Below are positions 47,401-56,103 of a stretch of DNA of 64,000 nucleotides, piece after piece. Numbering within the stretch: the first letter of the stretch is position 1; each line of letters begins with the position of its first letter. The DNA lies in the NCBI RefSeq assembly GCF_900103345.1, contig NZ_LT629702.1, positions 4,882,501 through 4,946,500 on the forward strand. Direction: 5' to 3'. Source of the stretch: Pseudomonas azotoformans (GTDB lineage Bacteria; Pseudomonadota; Gammaproteobacteria; Pseudomonadales; Pseudomonadaceae). The notes beneath the pieces were generated by a model, which worked only from the letters and a program-made list of their open reading frames with translations, searched no databases and was not told the origin of the DNA. A program made the position numbers and the translations under genes.

Positions 47401-50400
47401 ATTCGGCAGGCCAGGACATGACAGGCGTCGAAGCCGGCTTGGCTTCGTTCATCGGCAAAATGCAGACCGAAAAGACCGACCTGCGCAAAACCACCCAGTT
47501 GATGGTGCCCGACCAAAGCTACGCCGCCGTCATCCAGGCCGGCGGCAGCGTGGATGTGAAGGCCCAGGCCGGCATCGACAACAGCGTCGTGCGCGGTGGC
47601 TACACCTACGTCGGCAGCGGTGCCAACACCCATGCGCCGGGCTACTCGACCCTGGTCAGCCTCAACCCGCAACTGCCGCCGGACGTTGCCCAGCAACAGG
47701 TCAACCCACTGGGCCTGCCCGGCTTCGACCTGCCCACTGGCGAGAACGGCCTGTTCCACCTCAGCGACAGCGATGGCGCCAAAGGCCTGCCCACCAGCCA
47801 GTTCGCGGCCAACCCGCACAAGTACCTGATCGAAACCAACCCGCTGCTCACCGACATGCGCCAGTTCATGAGCTCGGACTACATGCTGAGCAAGCTCGGC
47901 TATGACCCCGACACCGCGCAAAAACGCCTCGGCGATGGCTTCTACGAACAGCGCCTGATCCAGCAAGCCGTGCTCGCTCGCACCGGCCAGCGTTTCATCG
48001 ACGGCCAGACCAGCGATGCCGACCTGTTCAAGCACCTGATGGACAACGCCATCAGCAGCAAAAGCGCGCTGAATTTGTCCGTAGGCGTGAGCCTCACCGC
48101 CGAACAAGTCGCCGCCCTGACCCACGACATCGTGTGGCTGGAAAACGCCACCGTCGCCGGCCAACAAGTGCTGGTGCCGGTGCTGTACCTGGCCCAGGCC
48201 GGCAACCGCCTGGCGCCCAACGGCGCATTGATTTCCGGCACTGACGTCAACCTGATCACCGGCCGTAACCTCAACAACGCCGGCACCTTGCGTGCCACCG
48301 GCAGCCTGTTGGCGAACGCCGGCGGCAACCTCACCAACAGTGGGTTGATGGAAGCCGGTGGCCGCCTCGACCTGCTCAGCGCCAACAACCTGACCAACCG
48401 CGCAGGCGGTGTAATCAGCGCGGGCAACGTCAACCTCGCCGCCGGCGCCGACCTGCTCAACGAACGCAGCGTCACCACCCACGCAAGCGCCAGCAGCTAC
48501 CGCACCGAACGCAGCGACTTCGTCGACAGCGCCGCGCGCATCGAATCGGCCAACGATTTGGTCATGCAGGCGGGCGGCAATTTCAACAACGTCGGCGGTG
48601 TGCTCAAGAGCGGTGCCGACACCACGGTCAAGGCCGTGGGCGACGTCAACATCACCGCCTCGAAAACCCTCGACAGCGGCGCCATCGGCAACCGTTCCAG
48701 CTTCACCACCATCGCCCAGCAAGGCTCCGTGGTCGACGCTGGCCGCGACTTGCATGTGATTGGCGGGCGCGACATCAGCGCCGTGGCCAGCCAGGTCGAG
48801 GCCAAGCGCGACGTCAACCTAATTGCCACCCGCGACCTCAACGCCGTTGCAGCGGCCAATGAGCAGCACTCCACGGGCAACACAAAAAAGGTCAAAAGCA
48901 TCGAAGACCACGTGCAGCAAGTGTCCAGCGTGATCAAGGCCGGCGGCGACGCCACCCTGAGTGCCGGGCAGAACCTGCAACTGGTCGCCAGCCAAGTCAA
49001 TGCTGGCAACGAGGCGTACCTGGTATCCGGCAAAAACCTTGAGCTCAAAGCCGCGCAAGACCAGGACTACAGCTTCTACAGCAAGACCAAGAAAACCTCC
49101 CAGGGCAAAAAATTCCGCCTGGATGAAACCGACGTCGTGAACAACGTTGGCAGCCTGGTCAGCGCGGGGACGAACAACACCGTCGTCGCTGGTGCGGACC
49201 TGCTGCTGGCCGGCAGTGCCGTTACCGCTGAAAAAGGCGCCACGCAACTGGTCGCCGGCCAGGACGTGAACATCCTCGCCGTCAGCAACGCCGACAGCGC
49301 CCGCCACGAACGTAAGGAAAGCAAAAGCAGCTGGGGTGGGCTCAAGTCGAGCAAGGTCCAGGACAAAGTCGACGAAAAACGCACCACCGCCCTGGGCAGC
49401 ATGGTCTCCGGCGAAACCGTCACCGTCGCCGCCAAACGCGACGCCACCGTCACCGGTTCCAACCTGGTCAGCACCGGCGACCTCGCCGTCCAGGCCGGCC
49501 GCGACCTGACTGTCGACGCGGCGCAAAACACCTTCGCCCGCACCGACATGCACAAGGAAAAAAATCGCGACCTCACCGGCGTGCTGACCGGCAACAAGCT
49601 CGGTCTGGACGACATGACCGGCAACCAGAAGCTGTACATCAACAGCTCGAAGCACAACGGCACGGCCAATGAGATGACCTTGACCGGCAGCACCATTGGT
49701 TCGAGCGCGGGCAATGTGTCGCTGACGGCGGGGCGTGAGTTGAAGGTGGTGGCCAGTGATCTGGTGAGCACCAAGAACATGGAGTTGAGTGGGGCGAATG
49801 TCACCGTTACTTCGGGGATGGAGACGGCCAGTCAGACCAGTAAGGACAGTTCAAAAAGCTTGGCGGTTGGGCGTGTAGTTGCGGGCACTGTTGTCGATAC
49901 CGCCCGTAGCATCCGCGACGCGGCCGAGGCCGCTCGCAGTGCCGACGACCCGCGTCTCAAGGCGGTGAAGATCGCCCAAGCGGCGCTGTCGATGTACAAC
50001 CTCAATAACCAGGCCGGCGAACTCGCTAAGCAAAGCACCGGCTTCAAGGACAAAACCGGTGGCTCCGTCGGCAACGGTTCGTTCATCAAGATCGGCACCG
50101 AACTGGCCAATACCCGCACCAAAAACAGCAGCGAATACACGGCGCAGACCGCTCACCAGAGCAACCTCAACGCCGGGGGCAAACTGTCGATCATCGCTGC
50201 GGGCGATGCACCGGGCACTGTGGGTGACTTGACGATTACCGGCAGTACGTTGAAAGCCGACAGCACGTTGCTGTCCGCGAAAAACAACATCCTGATGCAG
50301 AGCGCACAGAACACCACCGACCGCAAAAACGACGGCTCACGCAACAGGACCGCTATCGGTGCAAGCTTCAACATCGGTGAGCAAAACGGTTTCACTATCG

Positions 50401-52544
50401 ACCTCGGTGCCCAAACGGCCAAGAACCTTGGCTTGGGTGGCTCGGTTACCCAGGTCAACACCACGTTGGACACCGGCTCGCTGGTGCTGCGCAGCGGCCA
50501 GGACACCAGCCTGATCGGCGCGCAGGTACGCGCAGACCGTATCGATGCCAACATCGGCGGCAACCTCAACATTCTGTCGCGCCAGGACACCGAAACGTCC
50601 AAGAGCAAGCAGAACAGCGCGGGCTTCGGTGCGAGCATCTGCATTCCGCCGATCTGTTATGGCTCCCCAGTAACCGCGTCCGCGAACCTGGCGGCGTCGA
50701 AGATGAACAGCGACTACCAGGCGGTTACCGACCAGAGCGGCTTCTTTGCTGGCAAGGGTGGCTACACCATCGATGTGGCCAAAAACACCACCCTGCAAGG
50801 TGCGGTGATTGCTAGTGAAGCCACGGCCGACAAAAACCTGCTGCTCACCGACCGACTGCTGGTCAGCGACATCAAGAATAAGAGCGAGATCAAGAGCCAA
50901 TCGGCCGGCGTCAGCGTCTCCGGCTCGTACAGTGGCGGCGCGAGTACCCTCACGCCGGGTGCCTTGTATGGAATGTCGCTGAACGATTCGGACCACAGCT
51001 ATACGCGCAGTGCTGTCAGCGAAGGCACGATCGTAGTGCGCAACCCCGAAGGCGCCAACGACCTAGTTGGTTTGAACCGCGACACGGCTAATGCCAACCA
51101 TCGCCTCGACAAGCCTGATGAAAAGGCCATGCAAGAGCGCATGGACCTGATCAAAAGCTCGATGGAGTTGACCAAGGGGATTGGCGATGCGATTGCTGCG
51201 GCCAGGATCAGGGCCGCCAACGACCCAAACAGTGACGTCAGTAAAGCTACGCGGCAGAAGCTGATTGAGGACGGTATCTCCAACCCGACACCGGAACAAG
51301 TCAGCCAGCGTGCCCAGCAGGATTATGGCGTTGGCAGCAGCTTCCAGAAGGCCAGCCAGGCAGTGACTGCCGTAGTGCAAGCGGCGATGGGTGGCAGCAT
51401 CGGCGGGGCGATGGCGGGTGCTGCGGCGCCGTACATGGCGCAGATGATCAAGCAGAAGACCGAGGATGACCCGAACGCCAATCTGATGGCTCACGCAGTG
51501 TTGGGTGCAGTGCTGGCCCGGGCCGGTGGGAACTCGGCCCTGGCAGGGGCAGCCGGGGCCGTGGCGGCGGAGAAAACTGCACAGCTGATCAAAGAAAGTT
51601 TGTATGGCGGAGTCAGTAACGAAAACCTGTCCGAAGCGCAAAAGCAGACAATTTCCAGTCTCTCGACCTTGGCGGCTGGGCTCTCTGGATCGTTGGTTGG
51701 CAAGGACGCGCTGAATGCGGTGGCAGCGGCGCAGGTTGGGAAGAACGCGGTTGAAAATAACCAACTGAGCGCGAAAGATGTCGTTGATTTACAGAAGGAA
51801 CTCGCAAACGCCAATAAGAAAGGCGAGCCAACAGACGCCATTTGGGAAAAATACAAAAAGCTGAGCGCTGAGAAGCGGGCAGAGATGTTGGCAGGCTGTG
51901 CGGGTAAGGTAGGGCTTTGCAGCGTCGGTTATCAGTCTGAATATGAGGGGGGGATACAGACGGCAGATAGTGTCAGTAGCTTGCGCTGGTACTTCGGCCT
52001 TTCTGAGGCAGACGCATCACGGTTGAAGGAGTTTGTCACCGAAGAAAACCAGAACGATATGGGGTTGTTGTACAACTCGCTGCCGGCCTGGGAGAAAGCG
52101 GTTTTAATTGGGAAGGAGGTGCTGACAGCTTCTGGCGGTTCGATAGGGCGTGATAAAACGTCTATTGCTTCGATTGTTGGGAAGGGTAAGGGAGGAGCAG
52201 GAGCTCAGGGGGGCGACCCAAAAGGTAAAGCGAAGATTCCAAAAAACGTAGAGGAAATATCAAATTCACCACAGGCTCCGATAATTCCGTCTGGATGGGT
52301 GAGTCGACCGGGGAAAAACGGTGGTGAAATCTACTATCCGCCAGGGACTGACCCCGCAAAAGGGGAGCATATACGGGTTATGCCGCCTGGATCATCATCT
52401 GTTTCAGGTTATGAGAATGGCTACTGGCGCTGGCAAAATTCAGGGAAGCAACCGATGAATCCTGCGACTGGGAAGCCGGGGATCGGTCAGGGGGACACGC
52501 ATATCCCGCTTCCTCCTGATTCTCTACCGCCCGTTCGTCGCTGA
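44439..52544 (+). CDS. cdiA: CdiA-like filamentous haemagglutinin / contact-dependent inhibition toxin
   Basis: The 2701-aa secreted exoprotein has a long signal region (about 1-35), the TPS domain with NPNLKG and NPYGISCNGCGFINT, many haemagglutinin repeats, a pretoxin region and the VENN motif at residue 2438 (bases 51750-51761). The roughly 264 residues after VENN are the variable toxin part. They end in a small domain with GEHIRVMPP, YWRWQNSGKQ and DTHIPLP; I recall similar GEHIRVMP...HIPL endings in Rhs and other polymorphic toxins, perhaps nucleases, but cannot name the activity. GC falls after about 51780, as expected for an exchanged toxin module. ATG at 44439 is preferred to a TTG two codons earlier. 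Confidence 0.9.
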   Translation: MDVRPVTALKTLSQRGLALILANALFWQPLLASAEGIVVSGPGTTVGQAGNGVPVVNIATPNGSGLSHNQFKDYNVGPNGVILNNANSIVQSTQLGGIIVGNPNLKGGAANVILNEVKGGSPSQLRGYTEVAGQSAKVIVANPYGISCNGCGFINTPNVTLTTGKPVIDQAGQLKSYQVDGGAVTIDGKGLNASNVDRFEIITRSAKINAQINAKQLTVIAGRNDVDAQSLATTARADDGSAKPELAIDSSALGGMYAGAIKLVGTEAGVGVKLDGTLAASGGDIQLDANGHLSMAQAAASGAVDIKAASLETKGAVYAGTTLKAQTKGTLKNSKTLAAHDSITLASNGQLTNSGIIEAGVNPDNTRNAGGDVSLDSQRITNTGTVIANRSLTATAQSLDNQGATLSAKQALNITAASVDNRHKGRLLSDGAQTLTVSGLLDNSQGGIIDSSGAFTLNGNSLDNSAGSLTGGGAITLDLIGDLINRNGKLASAGPLLIQRAAHINNQGGKLASQGLLTVFANSVDNQNNGTLAANDGLVLTASGLLQNSGNGLIHSENAGVTITAGTLDNNGGRIAAKAGDAQIDATDFNNGNGALFARDRVHLTGMNVDNGGEIAGNRIDVSLNGALTNRGLIESATALDVETASLNNSGQMRALGSSGKTRYAIGGLLDNSGSLETANDQLSLAAARFQNTGGKVLHVGTGVLDLSGISLDDVGGSLVTNGDLTFDKASWTNSTAIQAGRLTVNVDNLQQTATGKLLGTRALVGSGQDWTVGGSVASQGSLDLSVGNLLNDHGLIFSGGDLNLKVDRLKNLGATIYAMGNLRVDRDGQGGLATSIINSSGTLESERNLILAASTIQNVRTVLTTDSGIYSASITPTACIFGVTGGDCDGPKQNRPFLITQRDHFIVTQATAASSITSGGNMLLTGGELLNSSSSIAAGGGMTVRVDQLTNIGLVTHDTQYDRVFTSERERKPGGWYREAAAFTQRYSAGQDMTGVEAGLASFIGKMQTEKTDLRKTTQLMVPDQSYAAVIQAGGSVDVKAQAGIDNSVVRGGYTYVGSGANTHAPGYSTLVSLNPQLPPDVAQQQVNPLGLPGFDLPTGENGLFHLSDSDGAKGLPTSQFAANPHKYLIETNPLLTDMRQFMSSDYMLSKLGYDPDTAQKRLGDGFYEQRLIQQAVLARTGQRFIDGQTSDADLFKHLMDNAISSKSALNLSVGVSLTAEQVAALTHDIVWLENATVAGQQVLVPVLYLAQAGNRLAPNGALISGTDVNLITGRNLNNAGTLRATGSLLANAGGNLTNSGLMEAGGRLDLLSANNLTNRAGGVISAGNVNLAAGADLLNERSVTTHASASSYRTERSDFVDSAARIESANDLVMQAGGNFNNVGGVLKSGADTTVKAVGDVNITASKTLDSGAIGNRSSFTTIAQQGSVVDAGRDLHVIGGRDISAVASQVEAKRDVNLIATRDLNAVAAANEQHSTGNTKKVKSIEDHVQQVSSVIKAGGDATLSAGQNLQLVASQVNAGNEAYLVSGKNLELKAAQDQDYSFYSKTKKTSQGKKFRLDETDVVNNVGSLVSAGTNNTVVAGADLLLAGSAVTAEKGATQLVAGQDVNILAVSNADSARHERKESKSSWGGLKSSKVQDKVDEKRTTALGSMVSGETVTVAAKRDATVTGSNLVSTGDLAVQAGRDLTVDAAQNTFARTDMHKEKNRDLTGVLTGNKLGLDDMTGNQKLYINSSKHNGTANEMTLTGSTIGSSAGNVSLTAGRELKVVASDLVSTKNMELSGANVTVTSGMETASQTSKDSSKSLAVGRVVAGTVVDTARSIRDAAEAARSADDPRLKAVKIAQAALSMYNLNNQAGELAKQSTGFKDKTGGSVGNGSFIKIGTELANTRTKNSSEYTAQTAHQSNLNAGGKLSIIAAGDAPGTVGDLTITGSTLKADSTLLSAKNNILMQSAQNTTDRKNDGSRNRTAIGASFNIGEQNGFTIDLGAQTAKNLGLGGSVTQVNTTLDTGSLVLRSGQDTSLIGAQVRADRIDANIGGNLNILSRQDTETSKSKQNSAGFGASICIPPICYGSPVTASANLAASKMNSDYQAVTDQSGFFAGKGGYTIDVAKNTTLQGAVIASEATADKNLLLTDRLLVSDIKNKSEIKSQSAGVSVSGSYSGGASTLTPGALYGMSLNDSDHSYTRSAVSEGTIVVRNPEGANDLVGLNRDTANANHRLDKPDEKAMQERMDLIKSSMELTKGIGDAIAAARIRAANDPNSDVSKATRQKLIEDGISNPTPEQVSQRAQQDYGVGSSFQKASQAVTAVVQAAMGGSIGGAMAGAAAPYMAQMIKQKTEDDPNANLMAHAVLGAVLARAGGNSALAGAAGAVAAEKTAQLIKESLYGGVSNENLSEAQKQTISSLSTLAAGLSGSLVGKDALNAVAAAQVGKNAVENNQLSAKDVVDLQKELANANKKGEPTDAIWEKYKKLSAEKRAEMLAGCAGKVGLCSVGYQSEYEGGIQTADSVSSLRWYFGLSEADASRLKEFVTEENQNDMGLLYNSLPAWEKAVLIGKEVLTASGGSIGRDKTSIASIVGKGKGGAGAQGGDPKGKAKIPKNVEEISNSPQAPIIPSGWVSRPGKNGGEIYYPPGTDPAKGEHIRVMPPGSSSVSGYENGYWRWQNSGKQPMNPATGKPGIGQGDTHIPLPPDSLPPVRR

Positions 52545-52572
52545 AGGCTTATAGATTAACTTAGAGGTATGT

Positions 52573-52965
52573 ATGAGCACTTTGCCAGATGATTTTGATT
52601 TTTCGCTGCTTTCTGGTTGTTATCTAGAAATGGTGTGTTTTGGAGTACGTGTTACAAGGTTTGACTTCTCAAGGCCGCAGACATTCGCAGGTGTATCGCC
52701 CTATAAAGTTTCGTTCTGCGTAGAATGTGGGTTGAAATATCAAATTGAAGACCTTATGGGCGAACGAGAATTTAATGACTCATCTACCAGTGCGCCTTTG
52801 TTAGATTTTTTATTAATGGATGTTAAGTCTGTTGAGGAAATCGAGACTAATACACTACAGATAACATTTTGCAAGGGAGCGAAAATCATCATCGAATCGG
52901 ATGCTACAAATGGTTATGAGTCCTACTCGATTTATTTGAATTCCGGTGACGTCATCGTCGTCTGA
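52573..52965 (+). CDS. cdiI: Probable cognate immunity protein (CdiI position, DUF6188-like)
   Basis: The 130-aa soluble protein is encoded 28 bp behind the toxin gene with GAGG 5-6 nt before its ATG. It has no signal peptide and is acidic, as many immunity proteins are. The C-terminal pattern NGYESYSIYLNSGDVIVV reminds me of DUF6188 proteins found beside polymorphic toxins. Base composition is much lower in GC than cdiB or the cdiA body, matching the toxin end and pointing to joint transfer. The function is inferred from position. Confidence 0.75.
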   Translation: MSTLPDDFDFSLLSGCYLEMVCFGVRVTRFDFSRPQTFAGVSPYKVSFCVECGLKYQIEDLMGEREFNDSSTSAPLLDFLLMDVKSVEEIETNTLQITFCKGAKIIIESDATNGYESYSIYLNSGDVIVV

Positions 52966-52969
52966 ACGG

Positions 52970-53212
52970 GTAAAAAAGGGAATTGCAGCAAATAAATTTG
53001 ATGTCCAAAGAAGAAATATAGGGAGGCCACGGTTACATTAAGGGTGGTCTTCCCCCTATTTTTCCGAGCAAATTGAGAAAGATCTTTATCTTCGAGATAC
53101 GGTGAAGGGTTATCAACCCAGATGGATATTTTTAGAAGCGCCCCCCCCCCCCGCAGAAAATCTTTCGAGACTGCTGGAATTGAACAAGATTGACGTGATT
53201 ATTCATAATTAG
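52970..53212 (+). pseudogene. Remnant of an orphan CDI-type toxin C-terminus
   Basis: One frame reads VKKGIAANKFDVQRRNIG...RLH, a TAA (53039-53041), then GWSSPYFSEQIEKDLYL, RDTVKGYQPRWIFLEAPPPP and AENLSRLLELNKIDVIIHN before TAG at 53210-53212. The last 40 residues look like the end of a restriction-endonuclease-like toxin tail (QI-KD-L ... W-F ... LL---I-VIIH). No start codon or secretion part is present. The 12-C run (53141-53152) encodes four prolines in frame and may have expanded. Displaced toxin tails downstream of cdiI are typical of CDI loci. Confidence 0.6.
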
Positions 53213-53247
53213 TTTTGAGGTTGGGAAATAGGGGGCATGGGAAATAG

Positions 53248-53294
53248 GGGTCAGACCACGATTAGTGCACCAATGTATATTGGTGGTCTGACCC
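53248..53294. repeat. Inverted repeat GGGTCAGACCAC / GTGGTCTGACCC beside the IS
   Basis: Exact 12-bp arms at 53248-53259 and 53283-53294 flank an alternative inner hairpin (CACCAAT with ATTGGTG). A partial direct repeat GGGAAATAGGGG lies just upstream. Similar GGTCAGACCAC hairpins occur, as I recall, near REP-associated tyrosine transposases. The right arm touches the first base of the IS4-family element. Confidence 0.55.
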
Positions 53295-54617
53295 TGAGGG
53301 ATCCCCACAAATTTACTCCAAGCTCTGCGCCTGATGATGCACCTCATCACGCAGAGCATGCTCCAATATTTCTAATTGCTTTCGGTCTCCGAGACCTGTG
53401 CAACTGCGCCAATACTCCAGGCCTAAACGCCACAGAGAAAGTACTCGCCGCTCCTTGAGGCTGTTGCTTTGATAACGCCGCTCCAATTGGTTCTCTCGTG
53501 CCTGCAACCCTGTTAAGAAGATCAGGTAGTTGGCCAAAGCGGCAATCAGCAACAACACTTCAATGCGCTTTGGACAGTGGCTTCGATGCAGGTTCAAGCC
53601 CCATCCCAGATGCTCACTTTTGACATCCCGAAAGCCTTCTTCGATCTGCATACGCCGCTTATAAATCGCGACGATTTTTGCTGGATTCCACTCGCTTTGC
53701 GACAAGTTACTGGCAAGCAACCACGGCTCGCGTTCACGTCTAGCGGACTGCCGGCTTAGTTTGCTTCTAGCGACTGAGCCTGTAACACGCTGGTGTTTGC
53801 GGCCCTTTGCTGAATGACGGACACAGTACAAATCGATGAAGTGAGGGGCGCTACTTGTCATCTCGACACGGCCTAACGATTTGGCCGATGAGGTGGCCAG
53901 AGCGTACAAATTCTTCACTGGTTGCCAGTCATTGTCTTCGCGACGATAAAGCTCACGATTTCGTATACGGGCCACGTAATACCAGCCCTGCGCTGCTACA
54001 GCCTTCATCCAGGGGCGCCGGAAACCTGCATCAGTGACCAGGACTGGAACGCACCCATCAGGCAGTAACTCAGCCAACGTTTTGAGCAGACGGCTTTGAT
54101 ATCTGGGGCAACTTTCGCGTTCATGAACGCTTTCATAAATAGAAAATGAACGTCCCGCAAACGGGACCGCAGCTCTTAACAAAAAAGCGTCGCCAGGCGC
54201 ATCAATTCTCGACCAGTCGACCAAGATTAAAGGGTGCTTCAAGGAGCCCAGCAATGCCCGCAGCATCGCCCAGTAGAACAATGGCCGCTCCGCTCTCAGG
54301 TGTTGATTACCCAACAATCGGTCCACTCGCTTGATTGCATGTTTTGGATACGCTTGACCTGGCATAAAACGTCCGAGCGCAGTCAGCGTCAGGCGACGAC
54401 CTCGTAGTAACGAACTGACACAACTCACCAGCGTTGTCAGACGGCGAGAATGGATTGAAGGCAGTGCTTGAGCGAGTGCTCTGTGTAAAAATCGGATGGC
54501 CTGCATGAGTTCGGGGGTCTTGTTTTTGTGTGGTGCAAACCAAGTTGCCGACTCATGCAGGCGTCTTCAATATTCCAACTTCTTGATTTTCGGTAAGAAA
54601 AATCGGGGATCCCTCAG
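53294..54617 (-). mobile_element. IS4-family, IS10-like insertion sequence
   Basis: The element is 1324 bp and is bounded by 13-bp perfect inverted repeats CTGAGGGATCCCC (53294-53306 and 54605-54617), very like the ends of IS10 (CTGAGAGATCCCC), which is 1329 bp. It contains one transposase gene. The flanking nonamers GGTCTGACC and GGCCAGACC match at only 7 of 9 positions, so they are not a clean target duplication. Confidence 0.9.
53313..54506 (-). CDS. IS4 family transposase (IS10-like)
   Basis: The 397-aa DDE transposase aligns by eye with IS10 transposase (402 aa): HAIKRVDRLLGN, LILVDWSRID, VLVTDAGFRRPW, KEPW-like REPWLLASNL and YKRRMQIEEGFRDVKS. The catalytic triad is D97, D159 and E289, close to D97, D161 and E292 of IS10. 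The gene is intact, so the element may be active. It ends 19 bp from the left terminus. Confidence 0.93.
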   Translation of the reverse strand: MQAIRFLHRALAQALPSIHSRRLTTLVSCVSSLLRGRRLTLTALGRFMPGQAYPKHAIKRVDRLLGNQHLRAERPLFYWAMLRALLGSLKHPLILVDWSRIDAPGDAFLLRAAVPFAGRSFSIYESVHERESCPRYQSRLLKTLAELLPDGCVPVLVTDAGFRRPWMKAVAAQGWYYVARIRNRELYRREDNDWQPVKNLYALATSSAKSLGRVEMTSSAPHFIDLYCVRHSAKGRKHQRVTGSVARSKLSRQSARREREPWLLASNLSQSEWNPAKIVAIYKRRMQIEEGFRDVKSEHLGWGLNLHRSHCPKRIEVLLLIAALANYLIFLTGLQARENQLERRYQSNSLKERRVLSLWRLGLEYWRSCTGLGDRKQLEILEHALRDEVHHQAQSLE

Positions 54618-54793
54618 GGCCAGACCGCATTTTGTACAAACCCGCACACGGGATCACAGTGATGGCACAATGCCTCATGTAACGCCACCCACTGCCGACA
54701 CACTGGCGATGACCAGACGCATCAGGAAAAGGTGAACCGGCCGTCGTCGGCGTTTTCGAAACCGCCCCACCGCTACCCACAAGGAAGAAATAC
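54618..54793. other. Region between IS10-like element and first lipoprotein gene
   Basis: These 176 bases have no gene. AAGGA eight nt before 54794 serves the next gene. No clear promoter or repeat was found. Confidence 0.4.
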
Positions 54794-55270
54794 ATGATCA
54801 AGTTGTTCTGCAAAGCCGCTGTTGCTCTGTCGCTGGCCACGCTGTTTGGCTGCTCCTCGACGCCGTCGGTGGAGAAGATGCAGGCCGATGTGGCGAACTA
54901 TTCGTTGCCTAAGGCTGCTGTCGCCGATAAAGGCTTGGTGTATGTGGTGCGTCCGAGCAACGTGGGGATGATGGTTCGCTTCAACGTGTTCCTGGATGAC
55001 AAGGAAGCCGACTCGGAGATGGGTTACAACCGCGGTAACCAGTACATCTATTTTTTCGTGACACCGGGCAAGCACGTGATCAGCTCCAAGGCTGAAAACT
55101 GGGCGGACATGCCGATTGATGTCAAGGCGGGTCAGGTGGTTTACCTCAAGCAGGAAGTCGACATGGGCTTCGCCATCGCACGCAACAGCCTCAAAGTGCT
55201 GAGCGACCTCGAAGGCCGTTACCTGGTCAAGGATGCGTCCCTGGGCACCGTAGCGAAAGAAAGCAAGTGA
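54794..55270 (+). CDS. DUF2846 family lipoprotein
   Basis: The 158-aa lipoprotein has a lipobox (TLFGC, Cys at 20) and the DUF2846 pattern VYVVRPSNV...FNVFLDD...GNQYIYFFVTPGKHVI. The domain is probably beta-sandwich-like and resides in the envelope; its role is unknown. It has its own terminator and begins a run of envelope genes. Confidence 0.85.
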   Translation: MIKLFCKAAVALSLATLFGCSSTPSVEKMQADVANYSLPKAAVADKGLVYVVRPSNVGMMVRFNVFLDDKEADSEMGYNRGNQYIYFFVTPGKHVISSKAENWADMPIDVKAGQVVYLKQEVDMGFAIARNSLKVLSDLEGRYLVKDASLGTVAKESK

Positions 55271-55284
55271 GTTGAACCGTTGAA

Positions 55285-55322
55285 GCCTGCCAGGCTCCAG
55301 GTCCGGCAGGCCGTCATTTTTC
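55285..55322 (+). terminator. Terminator behind the DUF2846 gene
   Basis: GCCTGCC (55285-55291) pairs with GGCAGGC (55305-55311), followed by a T-run at 55317-55322. Confidence 0.6.
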
Positions 55323-55349
55323 ACCCTGCGCAAACGTTCAAGGACTGAT

Positions 55350-56045
55350 GTGAAAAACCTCCTCTTCATCCTCTTTACCACCCTTATCCTCGGCGGCTGT
55401 GTCAGCCATCCCCTTACACCCGAACACCGCGCCCAGATCAAGACGGTCAAGGTGTTGCCGGTAAAGTGGGAGTCGCAACAGATGGTCTACATGGGCCGTG
55501 AGCAAGCCTGGGGCGCAGCATTGGGGGCCGGGCTTGGCGCGGGCGTTGGCATGGCCAGCGGTGCATCCAGGCTGGGCACGGCGGCGTTGAGCGGCGCAGG
55601 GTTTGCAGGTGGTATGAAACTTGGGCAGTTGGCCGAGATGCCGACGCCGGTAGCGATCCTTACGGTGATGGACGCTGAAAAAATCGATTTGGGCGTGTTG
55701 CTCAAACAAAGCTTTATCGATGCGTTGGGCAAGACCTCAACCCTCAAAGTGGTGGGTGACGACGAACCCGCCGATGCGCAGATCCAACTGACCGTGGCCG
55801 AGTGGGGCTTTCGCCTGACCCAAGGGTTCAGCAGTGTGGTGTACCCCACCCTCAATGTGCTGGCGCAGATGAATCGCGGCGATGAAATGGTCTGGCGCAC
55901 CAGCGAGGCGGTCACGCCGTTCAATGGCCAGAACGTCTACGGCTACACGCCGCTCACCTATCGCACCGACCCCGAGGCGTTGCGCCGCGCGCTCACGGGG
56001 ATTACGCAGATCTCCAGTGGGTATTTGGTGAAAGAGCTCAAATAA
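55350..56045 (+). CDS. Lipoprotein of unknown function with glycine-rich segment
   Basis: The 231-aa lipoprotein starts with GTG and has a lipobox LILGGC (Cys at 17). A Gly/Ala-rich hydrophobic stretch (about 52-82, GAALGAGLGAGVGMASG) may insert in or span a membrane. The C-terminal part (DAQIQLTVAEWGFRL) resembles periplasmic lipoproteins that bind partners. I do not recognise a named family. Confidence 0.75.
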   Translation: MKNLLFILFTTLILGGCVSHPLTPEHRAQIKTVKVLPVKWESQQMVYMGREQAWGAALGAGLGAGVGMASGASRLGTAALSGAGFAGGMKLGQLAEMPTPVAILTVMDAEKIDLGVLLKQSFIDALGKTSTLKVVGDDEPADAQIQLTVAEWGFRLTQGFSSVVYPTLNVLAQMNRGDEMVWRTSEAVTPFNGQNVYGYTPLTYRTDPEALRRALTGITQISSGYLVKELK

Positions 56046-56103
56046 GCCAGCCCGTGCATTAATGCTGGACCGCCCCTGTTTCCCGATTCCACGGACGCAT
56101 CAC

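Noticed and set aside
44079..48755. Very long open frame (over 1500 codons) on the minus strand opposite cdiA
   Set aside because: It is the mirror of a GC-rich, repeat-rich gene with biased third positions. It has no recognisable domain or ribosome site, while the plus strand encodes a clear TPS exoprotein.
53141..53152. Frameshift at the 12-C run in the toxin remnant
   Set aside because: Twelve is a multiple of three: the frame before (FLEA) continues after the run (AENLSRLLEL), so the defects are the TAA and the missing start, not this tract.
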